From the NCBI RefSeq assembly GCF_900090205.1, contig NZ_LT607802.1, positions 1,187,215-1,251,214 on the forward strand: a stretch of 64,000 bases of DNA. The letters run 5' to 3'. The translations under genes were made by a program, and so were the position numbers. Numbering within the stretch: the first letter of the stretch is position 1; each line of letters begins with the position of its first letter. This DNA comes from Vogesella sp. LIG4 (GTDB lineage Bacteria; Pseudomonadota; Gammaproteobacteria; Burkholderiales; Chromobacteriaceae). The notes beneath the pieces were generated by a model, which did not search any database, was not told the origin of the DNA, and saw nothing but the letters and a program-made list of their open reading frames with translations. Of the stretch, positions 35,379 through 46,054 are shown one piece after another.

Positions 35379-35791
35379 TGAAATTCGCTCTCCCCCTCAT
35401 CCTGCTGGCCGCGCTGCTGGCCGGCTGCAAACGCCAGGACTGTACCGACGGCGTATTCGTGCTCACCGGCCAGGACTACGGCGATGCCCCTGCGGCCAAC
35501 GTGGCGCCGATGCCGGGCCGTCTGCCTGCCGGCAAAGTGCCGGCCGGGCTGCAACCGGCATCCGATGGCCACTACCCCGGCACCAAGGCCTACTGCAGCG
35601 TGCTGGCTGCGCACAGCGACTACAGCGATGCGCTGAAAGGCAACCGCCTGCAGCGCGGCAAACCGTGGTTCGTCTACCGGCTGGACGCACGTTGGCCGCA
35701 GGACGTCTATCCCTATCACGAGGCCGACTGGCGCCTGAAAGCCCCGGCCCGCCTCATCAAGAAAGAAGAATCGCATGGCAGTGGAAATTGA
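35378..35791 (+). CDS. Lipoprotein of unknown function
   Basis: The ATG at 35378 overlaps the hemJ stop and gives 137 residues. The N-terminus is a lipoprotein signal, MKFALPLILLAALLAGCKR, with the lipid Cys at 17. The mature part contains a CTDGVFVLTG strand and a conserved-looking YPGTKAYCSVLAAHSDYSDALKGN segment, with an aromatic PWFVYRLDARWPQDVYPYHE tail. I cannot assign a family. It overlaps the CYTH gene by 17 bases and belongs to the same operon. Two uptake-like motifs lie inside (35491 and 35692). Confidence 0.65.
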   Translation: MKFALPLILLAALLAGCKRQDCTDGVFVLTGQDYGDAPAANVAPMPGRLPAGKVPAGLQPASDGHYPGTKAYCSVLAAHSDYSDALKGNRLQRGKPWFVYRLDARWPQDVYPYHEADWRLKAPARLIKKEESHGSGN

Positions 35792-36254
35792 ACGCCGCTT
35801 CAAGGTGAACGGTGACGCCTGGCGCGGCCTGGCAGAAGGCGTGCGCTACCGTCAGGGCTATCTGTCGGTGGAAAAGGAACGCACCGTGCGCGTGCGCGTG
35901 GTGGGCGAGCAGGCCTGGCTCACGCTCAAGGGCCAGATCAGCGATATCAGCCGCCACGAATTCGAATACGCCATTCCGCAGGCCGAGGCGCAGACCATCA
36001 TGGACGCCATGTGCCCGATGGTGGTGGACAAGCTGCGCTACCGCATCGAATTCGGCGGCTTCATCTGGGAAGTGGACGAGTTCTTCGGCGAAAACGGTGG
36101 CCTGGTGCTGGCCGAGATCGAGCTGCCGTCGGAAGAAACCGCCTTCGACAAACCGGCCTGGCTGGGCGAGGAAGTCACCTTCGACGGCCGCTACACCAAC
36201 GCCTACCTGTCGAAAAATCCGTATACAAAATGGCCGGATGAGCCATTGAAATAA
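35775..36254 (+). CDS. CYTH domain protein (inorganic triphosphatase-like)
   Basis: The 159-residue single CYTH domain starts VEIERRF, the ExExK tunnel motif with Arg in place of the usual Lys, and contains RYRQGYLSVEKERTVRVRV and the paired basic strands AWLTLKGQ and YRIEFGG, then a EVDEF.. acidic strand. CYTH enzymes such as NeuTTM and YgiF hydrolyse inorganic triphosphate or bind phosphorylated ligands. It is the last gene of the hemJ-lipoprotein-CYTH group and is followed by a terminator. The Lys-to-Arg change may alter activity. Confidence 0.85.
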   Translation: MAVEIERRFKVNGDAWRGLAEGVRYRQGYLSVEKERTVRVRVVGEQAWLTLKGQISDISRHEFEYAIPQAEAQTIMDAMCPMVVDKLRYRIEFGGFIWEVDEFFGENGGLVLAEIELPSEETAFDKPAWLGEEVTFDGRYTNAYLSKNPYTKWPDEPLK

Positions 36255-36278
36255 GCAGCAAAGACATTCGGCAGTTAC

Positions 36279-36312
36279 GGGCCACATACCATCGGAGTGT
36301 GTGGCCCATTTT
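36279..36312 (+). terminator. Intrinsic terminator of the hemJ-CYTH operon
   Basis: GGGCCACA and TGTGGCCC form an eight-base stem with a 13-base loop and are followed by ATTTTATT. It lies 24 bases after the CYTH stop. Confidence 0.75.
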
Positions 36313-36329
36313 ATTGGGTGCTTGCATGC

Positions 36330-37217
36330 TCATGGCTTCAGTGACACAGCTGTTTTTCGCGTGCCGAACTGCAGTTCGGTTATCAGCATGGCAACAATGA
36401 TCAGGGCCGCGCCAAGCCAGTTCTGCATGCTGAGCCGGTCCCCGGCCAGCAGGTAGCCAAACAGTCCGCCAAATACAGGCTCAAGTACGATGATCAACGC
36501 AATCTTGTTGGGGGAGGAGGCTATTTGTGCATTGGTCTGCACAAAAAAGCCGAGTGCGGTGCCGATGATGGCGATAGGTAATACGCTATGAATGAGAGTA
36601 TTGGTATCTGGAAAGGCCAATTCATTGCTGAATAATGCCTGTAGTGCAGACAATGTTGATACTGTCGCCAGCTGAGTGAATGTTAGGTTTACCGCATCAC
36701 TTAGCTTGCTGGCTTTGGATAGTAAAATGACGTGAATTGAAAAGAAAAGTGCACATATCAACACCAGAGTGTCTCCCCGCCGGATGTTGAGTTCAGTTAG
36801 CGTGAGCAATGCCAAGCCAATTGCAGCAATTATCGCCCCCAATATTTGCTTGGGCATAATTTCCATTTTTAGAAACAGCCATGACAGTAGCGGTGTGATG
36901 ACAACCGTCAGCCCTGTTATAAAACTGGCATTCGATGCAGTCGTATAATTCAGCCCCTTTGTCTGAAATAGAAAAGCCAGAAACAAGGCCATGCCGGTGG
37001 TCATGCCCCATCCGACTTCCTTTTTTGTGAAGTGGGTGCTTCTTCGGAGGACAATGGGCAGTATGGATATACTGGCAAAAAAGAAGCGCCATGTGTTGAA
37101 TGAGGAGTCACTTAGGCTGTTCAAGGCCGCATGTATTGCTGAAAAAGACCAGCCCCAGAAAGCCGTCACCGAAATGAAAGCCCACTCCCAGAACCTTCTG
37201 TTGTGGTCCGCAGTCAT
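36330..37217 (-). CDS. EamA/DMT superfamily transporter
   Basis: The 295-residue membrane protein has ten hydrophobic helices in two EamA repeats. The first starts AFWGWSFSAIHAALNSL; the second ends near VLEPVFGGLFGYLLAGDRLS, the typical terminal motif. Members export amino acids or other metabolites; the substrate is unknown. The base composition is clearly lower in G+C than every other gene here (many AT-rich codons and long A/T runs), which suggests horizontal acquisition. It lies alone between two inward-facing genes, with no uptake-like motif inside. Confidence 0.88.
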   Translation of the reverse strand: MTADHNRRFWEWAFISVTAFWGWSFSAIHAALNSLSDSSFNTWRFFFASISILPIVLRRSTHFTKKEVGWGMTTGMALFLAFLFQTKGLNYTTASNASFITGLTVVITPLLSWLFLKMEIMPKQILGAIIAAIGLALLTLTELNIRRGDTLVLICALFFSIHVILLSKASKLSDAVNLTFTQLATVSTLSALQALFSNELAFPDTNTLIHSVLPIAIIGTALGFFVQTNAQIASSPNKIALIIVLEPVFGGLFGYLLAGDRLSMQNWLGAALIIVAMLITELQFGTRKTAVSLKP

Positions 37218-37470
37218 AGGCCCTCCTCGCTAGAAAATATTTGCTGAATGATAGGTGTGTTGATCGGCGGCGATGTGACGTTTTTACCTAGTTAACTTTT
37301 ATTTGTATTTTGTGGAAACAAGCAGGGCATGCATGGGCATCCGTCGCGCTGCCGCTGCCTGCGAGCAACCTTGCCGTCCCCGGTCGCTGGCAACTGGCAC
37401 CTGCCTTGCTTGTCTCAGTAGTTCTGACGCGATGTTGCCGCCCGGCACCACCGGGCGATAAGGAGGCCGC

Positions 37471-37887
37471 ATGACCCGCCATACTCCCCTGTTGCACGGC
37501 CTGGCAGCCCTGCTGTTATTGCTGTCGGCACTGGCCTGCGCCAATGGTGGCTCGTATGCCAGTGACGTGGTGGCGCAGAGCATCAGCACCCGCAACACGG
37601 TCTACAGCGCGAACTTCCCGCTGCTGGGGGCGCCGCCGACCGATGGCAAGATCACCTCGGTGTACTACGCCTGGAGTTTTTCCTACCGGCCGCCGGACTT
37701 GCTGGTGTTCCTGTGCCAGGGCAGCACCTGCCTGAACGTCAGCAAGGAACCCAGCGGCAACACCCTGGCGTTCCGCGAGCGCAATCCGGCGCTGCCGTTC
37801 TATCTCAAGTACTTTGTCGGCGGCCGCGGCCCGCTCATGCCGGCAGTCAGCGGCAAACAGCAGCTGGCGGTAAGCTACGGTTTTTAG
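37471..37887 (+). CDS. FlhE-like secreted protein
   Basis: The 138-residue product has a signal peptide (LLHGLAALLLLLSALACA, cleaved near 24). The mature part fits the FlhE pattern: a short N-terminal strand, PTDGKITSVYYAWSFSY, then LLVFLCQGSTCLNVS with two Cys, TLAFRERNPALPFYLKYFVGG and a closing QQLAVSYGF. FlhE is a periplasmic flagellar gatekeeper. No flagellar gene is nearby, so it may be an orphan or a distant relative with another role. The gene stands alone. Confidence 0.55.
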   Translation: MTRHTPLLHGLAALLLLLSALACANGGSYASDVVAQSISTRNTVYSANFPLLGAPPTDGKITSVYYAWSFSYRPPDLLVFLCQGSTCLNVSKEPSGNTLAFRERNPALPFYLKYFVGGRGPLMPAVSGKQQLAVSYGF

Positions 37888-37939
37888 GCCGTAAGCGGCA
37901 GTTCTTGCCGCCGCTGCAGCGCCATACATGGAGCCTGCC

Positions 37940-38272
37940 ATGCCCTATATTGCCCACTACCCCGCCAGCGCCCCCGACCGCGCCACGGTCGATGCCGCCG
38001 CCGAACCGCTGCTGCTGGAATTCGGCGTGAACTGGTGCCCGCACTGCCAGAACGCGCAGCCGGCCATCGAACAGGCGCTGGCCGCCTACCCGGCGCTGCG
38101 CCACATCAAGGTGGAAGACGGCCCGGGGCGGCGGCTGGGGCGCAGCTTCCGCGTCAAGCTGTGGCCATCGCTGATCCTGCTGCAGCACGGCGTGGAGCTG
38201 GGCCGCGTGGTGCGGCCGCTGGCCGAGGCCGAGGTGGCGGACTTGCTGGCGCTACTGCCGCCTGCGCCGTGA
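37940..38272 (+). CDS. Thioredoxin-like protein
   Basis: The ATG at 37940 follows GGAGCC and gives 110 residues. The redox site WCPHC occurs in LLLEFGVNWCPHCQNAQPAIEQAL at about residue 33, and a cis-Pro region appears as LWPSLILLQHGVELG. The fold is a cytoplasmic thioredoxin/glutaredoxin-like disulfide reductase. The CPHC centre is more oxidising than thioredoxin's CGPC. No partners are adjacent. The following 38273-38529 gap holds one uptake-like motif at 38285 and otherwise nothing I can identify. Confidence 0.82.
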   Translation: MPYIAHYPASAPDRATVDAAAEPLLLEFGVNWCPHCQNAQPAIEQALAAYPALRHIKVEDGPGRRLGRSFRVKLWPSLILLQHGVELGRVVRPLAEAEVADLLALLPPAP

Positions 38273-38529
38273 AGCGGGCACAAGGTTGGCCGCAGGCTGA
38301 ACACAGCTTTCCCGCTACCCGCTAGCCCGCGGCGGCGATTTGCCGGAAAATCCCGGTCTTGATTTTCACGACCCGCCCGCAGAAGGCGTCGCATCTGGAC
38401 ACAGGTCAACGCAGCCCCGGCAACACGGCTGTATGTTGCCGACAGGAATTCCCGCCCGGTTGCCAGCCGCAGCCGGTGCCGCACCCCATGTGAATCGCAG
38501 CCGCGTGCGGCTGCCTGAAAGGAAAAGCA

Positions 38530-39807
38530 ATGTCCCGCAATCTCGAACTGTTTGAACGTGGCAAGCAAGTCATTCCCGGTGGCGTGAACTCGCCGGTGCG
38601 CGCCTTTGGCCAGGTGGGCGGCACCCCGCGTTTCGTGAAGCGCGCCGAAGGCGCCTACTTCTGGGATGCCGACGACAAGCAGTACCTGGACTACGTCGGC
38701 TCCTGGGGCCCGGCCATTCTCGGCCACGCCCACCCGGAAGTGATCAAGGCAGTGCAGGACGCCGCTGCCGGCGGCCTGTCCTTCGGTGCGCCCACCGAAG
38801 GCGAAGTCGAGATTGCCGAGGAAATCTGCAAGCTGCTGCCTTCGGTGCAGCAGCTGCGCCTGGTGAGCTCCGGTACCGAGGCCACCATGTCCGCCATCCG
38901 CCTGGCGCGCGGCTTCACCGGCCGTGACCTGATCGTGAAATTCGAAGGCTGCTACCACGGCCACTCCGACAGCCTGCTGGTGAAAGCCGGCTCCGGCCTG
39001 CTCACCTTCGGCAACCCGTCCTCCGGCGGCGTGCCGGCGGACACCACCAAGCACACCCTGGTGCTGCAGTACAACGACGTGCAGCAGCTGGCCGACACCT
39101 TCAAGGAACTGGGCGACAAGATCGCCTGCGTGATCCTGGAGCCTATCGCCGGCAATATGAACCTGATCAAGCCGTCCGCCGAGTTCGTGCGCAGCTTGCG
39201 CGCACTCACCGAGCAGTACGGCGCGGTGCTGATCTACGACGAAGTGATGACCGGCTTCCGCGTGGCGCTGAACTGCGCCCAGGGTCTGCACGGCATCACC
39301 CCGGACCTGACCACGCTGGGCAAGGTGGTGGGTGGCGGCATGCCGCTGGCAGCCTTCGGCGGCCGTGCCGACATCATGGCCAAGATCGCACCGCTGGGTA
39401 ACGTCTACCAGGCCGGTACCCTGTCGGGCAACCCGCTGGCGGTGGCCGCCGGCCTCACCACGCTGCGCCTGATCCAGCAGCCGGGCTTCCACGACAATCT
39501 CGGCCGCCTCAGCGCCCGCCTGGCTGCCGGCCTGGCCGATGCCGCGCGCGATGCCGGCGTGCCGATGGTCACCGACAGCGTGGGCGGCATGTTCGGCTTC
39601 TACTTCAGCAGCAAGGTGCCGGCGAGCTACGCCGAGGCCACCCAGTGCGACATCCCGCGCTTCAAGGCCTTCTTCCACGCCATGCTGGACGAAGGCGTGT
39701 ACCTGGCGCCGTCGGCTTACGAGGCCGGCTTCACCTCCAGCGCCCACACCGAGGCGCTGATCGACGATACTATCGCCGCGGCCCGCCGCGCGCTGGCGCG
39801 CATCTGA
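38530..39807 (+). CDS. hemL: Glutamate-1-semialdehyde 2,1-aminomutase HemL
   Basis: HemL converts glutamate semialdehyde to 5-aminolevulinate, the C5 route to heme. The 425 residues match the family. PLP elements include [34 protein letters not shown], the Asp in [12 protein letters not shown] and the Schiff-base Lys in [13 protein letters not shown]. The ATG at 38530 follows GAAAGGAAAAGCA. It appears monocistronic with a strong terminator after it, and HemJ is encoded 3 kb upstream. Confidence 0.96.
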   Translation: MSRNLELFERGKQVIPGGVNSPVRAFGQVGGTPRFVKRAEGAYFWDADDKQYLDYVGSWGPAILGHAHPEVIKAVQDAAAGGLSFGAPTEGEVEIAEEICKLLPSVQQLRLVSSGTEATMSAIRLARGFTGRDLIVKFEGCYHGHSDSLLVKAGSGLLTFGNPSSGGVPADTTKHTLVLQYNDVQQLADTFKELGDKIACVILEPIAGNMNLIKPSAEFVRSLRALTEQYGAVLIYDEVMTGFRVALNCAQGLHGITPDLTTLGKVVGGGMPLAAFGGRADIMAKIAPLGNVYQAGTLSGNPLAVAAGLTTLRLIQQPGFHDNLGRLSARLAAGLADAARDAGVPMVTDSVGGMFGFYFSSKVPASYAEATQCDIPRFKAFFHAMLDEGVYLAPSAYEAGFTSSAHTEALIDDTIAAARRALARI

Positions 39808-39856
39808 GGCGAGTCAATTTACCCCGCGTGCGGCGGCCTACTCCAGCCACATGCAG

Positions 39857-39892
39857 AAACCCCCTGCCGTTGCAAAGCGGCAGGGGGTTTTT
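39857..39892 (+). terminator. Intrinsic terminator of hemL
   Basis: AAACCCCCTGCCG and CGGCAGGGGGTTT pair perfectly across a TTGCAAAG loop and are followed by TTTC. It lies 50 bases after the hemL stop. Confidence 0.9.
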
Positions 39893-39903
39893 CATTGCGG
39901 AGT

Positions 39904-39940
39904 GCAGGGTGGAAGCCCGCTGCAAGCGGGTGTTCCGCCA
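39904..39940. repeat. REP-like palindrome
   Basis: The stem GGTGGAAGCCCGCTGCAAGC and GGGTGTTCCGCC belongs to the same short-palindrome family as the stems in the 30.2-30.8 kb tandem repeat. It sits between the hemL terminator and pilR, flanked by uptake-like motifs at 39958 and 40022. Confidence 0.55.
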
Positions 39941-40102
39941 GCCCTGGCAAGCATAAGGTTGGCCGCAAGCTGGGGCCGCCTGGCCGCCCGGAAAAGTCGC
40001 TGGCGCATCCGGGGATGGCGCTGCGGCCAACGTTGGAGTGGATCCTGATGAGGGTTCCCGGATGCGCTGCACTTATCCGGGCTGCGCATGCAGCGCCAGG
40101 CC

Positions 40103-41431
40103 TCAGCCTTCCTTCATCCCCAGCCGCTCCAGCCGGTAGCGCAGTGAGCGGAAGCTCACCCCCAGCAGCTTGGCCGCCTGGGTGCGGTTGCCGCCGCTTT
40201 GCGCCAGCGCCGCCTCGATGGCGCTGCGCTCCACCCGGTCCAGGTAGTCCTGCAGCGTTTCGCTGCCGGCGCTCACGCCGCCCGCTTCCATGCCGGGCGC
40301 GGGGCTGTCGGCACGCAGTTGCAGGTCCAGCGGCTCGATCATGCCGTCGCTGCACAGCGCCACCGCGCGTTCCAGAATGTTTTCCAGTTCGCGGAAGTTG
40401 CCGGGGTAGTGATAGGCCAGCAGCGCCTGTACCGCCTCCGGCGTCAGCCGCGGCCGTTCGCTGCCGGCATAGCGATCCAGCAGAGCGCCGATGAAGCGCG
40501 GCAGATCCTCGCGCAGCTCGCGCAGCGCCGGCATGGCCAGGCTGATCACGTTCAGCCGGTAGTACAGGTCCTGGCGGAAGGCGCCGTCGGCCACTTGCTG
40601 CACCAGGTTCTTGTGGCTGGCGGACAGGATGCGCACGTCCACCGCCTCCTCCTGCGCTGCGCCCAGCCGGCGCACGGTTTTTTCCTGTATCGCCCGCAGC
40701 AGTTTCACCTGCATCGCCAGCGGCAGGTCGGCCACTTCATCCAGGAACAGCGTGCCGCCGTGCGCCTGCTGGAAGAAGCCTTCGCGGTCGGCATCGGCGC
40801 CGGTGAAGGCGCCTTTTTTGCTGCCGAAGAACTCGCTTTCCATCAGCGTTTCCGGGATGGCGCCACAGTTCACCGCCACGAAGGGCTTGCCGGCGCGCGG
40901 CCCCAGTTCGTGGATGCTGCGCGCCGCCTGCTCCTTGCCGGAGCCGGATTCGCCGCTGATGAACACTGCCGCCTGGCTTCTGGCCAGCTTGGCGATCAGC
41001 CGCTGCACGTCCTGCATTGCCGGCGATTCGCCCTGCAAGCGGGTGATGCTCACCGCGGCCGTGCCGCTGTCGCGCAGCCCCAGTGCGGATTTCACCAGCG
41101 AACGCAGCGCGGCCAGGCTCAGCGGCTTGGCCAGGTAGTCGAAGGCGCCGGCCTTCATCGCCGCCACCGCGTTTTCGGTGCTGCCGTAGGCGGTGATCAC
41201 CGCTACCGGCACGTCCAGCCCGGCCTTGGTGATGTACTGCACCACCTGGATGCCCTCGCCATCCGGCAGCCGCATGTCGGTGAGCGCCAGGTCGTAGCGG
41301 CTGCTGGCCAGCTGGCTGTGCGCCTCTGCCACGGTCCCGACGGCGTCCACCGTCAGCCCCATCTTGTCCAGCGTCAGCGCCAGCAGTTCGCGGATATCGG
41401 GTTCGTCGTCAACTATCAGCACTCGGCTCAT
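40103..41431 (-). CDS. pilR: Sigma-54-dependent type IV pilus regulator PilR
   Basis: PilR is the response regulator that switches on pilin genes through sigma-54. The 442-residue product starts at the ATG at 41431. It has an N-terminal receiver domain (phospho-acceptor Asp52 in LALTDMRLPD), a central AAA+ domain with Walker A GESGSGKEQ, the sigma-54 contact motif GAFTGAD, and a C-terminal Fis-type HTH ending LGVSFRSLRYRLERLG. PilS is encoded upstream at 41601, but an R1 repeat lies between them. No pilin gene is in the window. Confidence 0.92.
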   Translation of the reverse strand: MSRVLIVDDEPDIRELLALTLDKMGLTVDAVGTVAEAHSQLASSRYDLALTDMRLPDGEGIQVVQYITKAGLDVPVAVITAYGSTENAVAAMKAGAFDYLAKPLSLAALRSLVKSALGLRDSGTAAVSITRLQGESPAMQDVQRLIAKLARSQAAVFISGESGSGKEQAARSIHELGPRAGKPFVAVNCGAIPETLMESEFFGSKKGAFTGADADREGFFQQAHGGTLFLDEVADLPLAMQVKLLRAIQEKTVRRLGAAQEEAVDVRILSASHKNLVQQVADGAFRQDLYYRLNVISLAMPALRELREDLPRFIGALLDRYAGSERPRLTPEAVQALLAYHYPGNFRELENILERAVALCSDGMIEPLDLQLRADSPAPGMEAGGVSAGSETLQDYLDRVERSAIEAALAQSGGNRTQAAKLLGVSFRSLRYRLERLGMKEG

Positions 41432-41463
41432 GGTTTGCTTCTCGCTTGCACGCCGCCTCAGGG

Positions 41464-41597
41464 CCTGTTTACGCTCTCGCGAGCTAGGGCGAGACAAGGC
41501 GAAAATGGCAGAGGAAGCGGAGTTTACACATAGTAAATGAGCATTCCGAAGACGTTTTTAACGCTGTATCGCCGAAGCGCAGCAGAGCGTAAACAGG
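41464..41597. repeat. Palindromic repeat family R1, copy C
   Basis: The ends CCTGTTTACGCTCT (41464-41477) and AGAGCGTAAACAGG (41584-41597) are a perfect 14-base inverted pair. The middle carries CGCGAGCTAGGGCGAGACAAG and GTTTACACATAGTAAAT. Relative to copies A and B both arms are altered in step. It lies between pilS and pilR. Confidence 0.85.
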
Positions 41598-41600
41598 TCC

Positions 41601-43121
41601 TCAGGCGCTCTTGGGCAGGGTCAGCACAAAGCAGCCCCCCGGCCCCTGGTAGTTCAGTTCGGCACCGTTGGCCTCGGCCAGCTCGCGGGCGATGTACAGG
41701 CCAAGGCCGGTACCGGTGCTCTCGGTAGTGTAGAACGGTTCGAACAGCCGGCTCTGCGCCGGCTCGCCCACGCCGGGGCCGTCGTCGCGCACGCGGATGG
41801 CTTCGGCATCCACTTCGATGCTGACCGCGCCCGGTGCCCGGCTGCTGTAGCGCCAGCCATTGCTGATCAGGTTGGTGAGAATCTGCTGCAGGTGGCCGCG
41901 GTCGAAGCGCACGGTCTGCTCCACCAGGATGCGGGTGGCAATGCTGCCGGCCGCCTGCGGGTTGGCCAGCAGGAAGTCGTCCACCAGCGCGGTGAGAAAG
42001 CCGCCCAGCGTGATCTGCTCCGCTTTTACCCGGTCGCGGCGGTTCAGCTGCAGCACCTCTTCCACCAGGTGGTTGATGCGTCGGCTGTTGGCATGCACCA
42101 TCGCCGCCAGCCGGCGGCTGCCTTCGTCGCTGGCGTCCTCGCCCAGCAGCTCGGCCGCCTGGCTGATGGCCGCCAGCGGGTTGCGGATTTCGTGGGCGAT
42201 ATTGGCGGTAAGCCGGCCCAGCGCGGTGAGCTTGATGCGCTGCGCCTCGGCGGCCAGGTCGGCCACGTTCTGCAGGAAGATCACCACCAGCCGCACCTCG
42301 CCCACTGCCAGTGGCAGCATGCGGCCCAGCAGCTGCTGGCCGCGCACGTTGATGTCCAGCGTCTGTGCGTGCGACGGGCAGCCCTGCTGCCGCCAGCGGC
42401 GCAGGATGGCTTCCAGCTCCGGCAGCACCGACTCGCGCTGGATGCGGCCGAACACCCGCTCGGCGCGGCTGTTGTAGTGTTGCACCAGGCTGTTTTCGTC
42501 CACCACCACCACCGCCTCGCGCAGCGCCTGCAGCACCAGCGCATTCAGGCGGTTGAGGCTGGCCAGCTCGCGGCTGCGCGCGGCCACCAGCCGCTCGGAT
42601 GCGCGCGCCTTGCTGCCCAGCAGCGAGGTGATGCCAGCGGTAACGAAACAGGCGATGGCCAGCATGGCGGCCTGGTACAGCTCGCGGGTATCCAGGCCAT
42701 GGCCGCGGCTGCCCCACAGCACGCTGCCGAATACCGCCAGGGTGGCCAGCGAGGCATAGAAGGCGGCGATGCGCCGCGATACCAGCATGCCGGCCACGGC
42801 CAGGAACGGCAGCAGCATCATGCCGAAGCCGCTTTGCACCCCGCCATAGTGCTGCATGAAGGTCACCAGCAACAGGATGTCGCCGGTGAGGGTCAGAGTG
42901 AGCGTCCAGTGCAGCGGCAGGCGCAGGCGCGGCAGCAGCATCGCCAGGGTGATCAGTGCCGCATACAGCCACACCCAGCCGCCCAGCGGCAGATTGGGCG
43001 TCAGCGACGCGGTCACCCACTGCGTCATGATCAGCAGGATCAGCACGCTGACCATGCGGAACAGGTTGAAGTAATGCAGCGCCCGGTTCGGTGACATCAG
43101 GCCTTCGACGGGCGCCGGCAT
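41601..43121 (-). CDS. pilS: Type IV pilus sensor kinase PilS
   Basis: PilS senses pilin in the membrane and controls PilR. The 506-residue protein has an N-terminal membrane region with about six helices (residues 15-165), a PAS-like segment (VLQALREAVVVVDENSLVQHYNSRAERVFG), and a histidine kinase core: H box NIAHEIRNPLAA, N box NLISNGWRYS, and G boxes DDGPGVGEPAQSRLFEPFYTT and GTGLGLYIARELAE. An alternative start lies at residue 9. Its stop codon is 4 bases from repeat R1 copy C. parC begins 3 bases upstream of its own start on the same strand. Confidence 0.92.
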   Translation of the reverse strand: MPAPVEGLMSPNRALHYFNLFRMVSVLILLIMTQWVTASLTPNLPLGGWVWLYAALITLAMLLPRLRLPLHWTLTLTLTGDILLLVTFMQHYGGVQSGFGMMLLPFLAVAGMLVSRRIAAFYASLATLAVFGSVLWGSRGHGLDTRELYQAAMLAIACFVTAGITSLLGSKARASERLVAARSRELASLNRLNALVLQALREAVVVVDENSLVQHYNSRAERVFGRIQRESVLPELEAILRRWRQQGCPSHAQTLDINVRGQQLLGRMLPLAVGEVRLVVIFLQNVADLAAEAQRIKLTALGRLTANIAHEIRNPLAAISQAAELLGEDASDEGSRRLAAMVHANSRRINHLVEEVLQLNRRDRVKAEQITLGGFLTALVDDFLLANPQAAGSIATRILVEQTVRFDRGHLQQILTNLISNGWRYSSRAPGAVSIEVDAEAIRVRDDGPGVGEPAQSRLFEPFYTTESTGTGLGLYIARELAEANGAELNYQGPGGCFVLTLPKSA

Positions 43122-43124
43122 CGC

Positions 43125-45470
<2,346 letters not shown>

Positions 45471-45551
45471 ATGTGGGGATCGCGGCCGGCATGCAGGGCG
45501 CACGCCGTGATATGTTCGGATCACTGAAAGTGAAAGTTCGAGGATTGTACT

Positions 45552-46010
45552 ATGGCAATTCAAGTACGGTGGCAATGCCACGGTTTTGGCGAGTTCACCG
45601 CAACGGCACTGTATGACGTGCTGCAACTGCGCGACCGGGTGTTCGTGCTGGAACAGCAGTCGCTGTATGGCGATATCGACGGCGTGGACCGGGACTGCTG
45701 GCACCTGTGCGGCCGTGATGCAGCGGGCCAGCTGGTGGCCTACGCGCGGCTGATCGCCCCCGGCGTGAAGTATCCGGACGCCAGTGCCATCGGCCGGGTG
45801 GTGATTCCGCAACCGCTGCGCGGCAGCGGCCTGGCCAAGCCGCTGATGCAGCAGGCAGTGAACCAGTGCCTGGCGCTGTTCCCGGGCCGCGCCATCATGC
45901 TGTCGGCGCAGGCCGACCGCCAGGGCTTCTACGAAAGCTTCGGCTTCCGCCCGGTATCGGCGCCCTACGACGACGGCGGCATTCCGCACCTGGACATGCG
46001 CCGCGATTGA
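45552..46010 (+). CDS. elaA: ElaA-type GNAT acetyltransferase
   Basis: The 152-residue GNAT protein is close to E. coli ElaA. It has the ElaA start ([30 protein letters not shown]), the [18 protein letters not shown] core, and the acetyl-CoA loop [20 protein letters not shown], a Q/RxxGxG/A variant. It should transfer acetyl groups to an unknown amine. The gene is divergent from parC (81-base spacer). Confidence 0.9.
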   Translation: MAIQVRWQCHGFGEFTATALYDVLQLRDRVFVLEQQSLYGDIDGVDRDCWHLCGRDAAGQLVAYARLIAPGVKYPDASAIGRVVIPQPLRGSGLAKPLMQQAVNQCLALFPGRAIMLSAQADRQGFYESFGFRPVSAPYDDGGIPHLDMRRD

Positions 46011-46054
46011 GCGTCAAAGCCTGGCCGCAAGCCGTCCCGGCCTTGCGGCCAACG

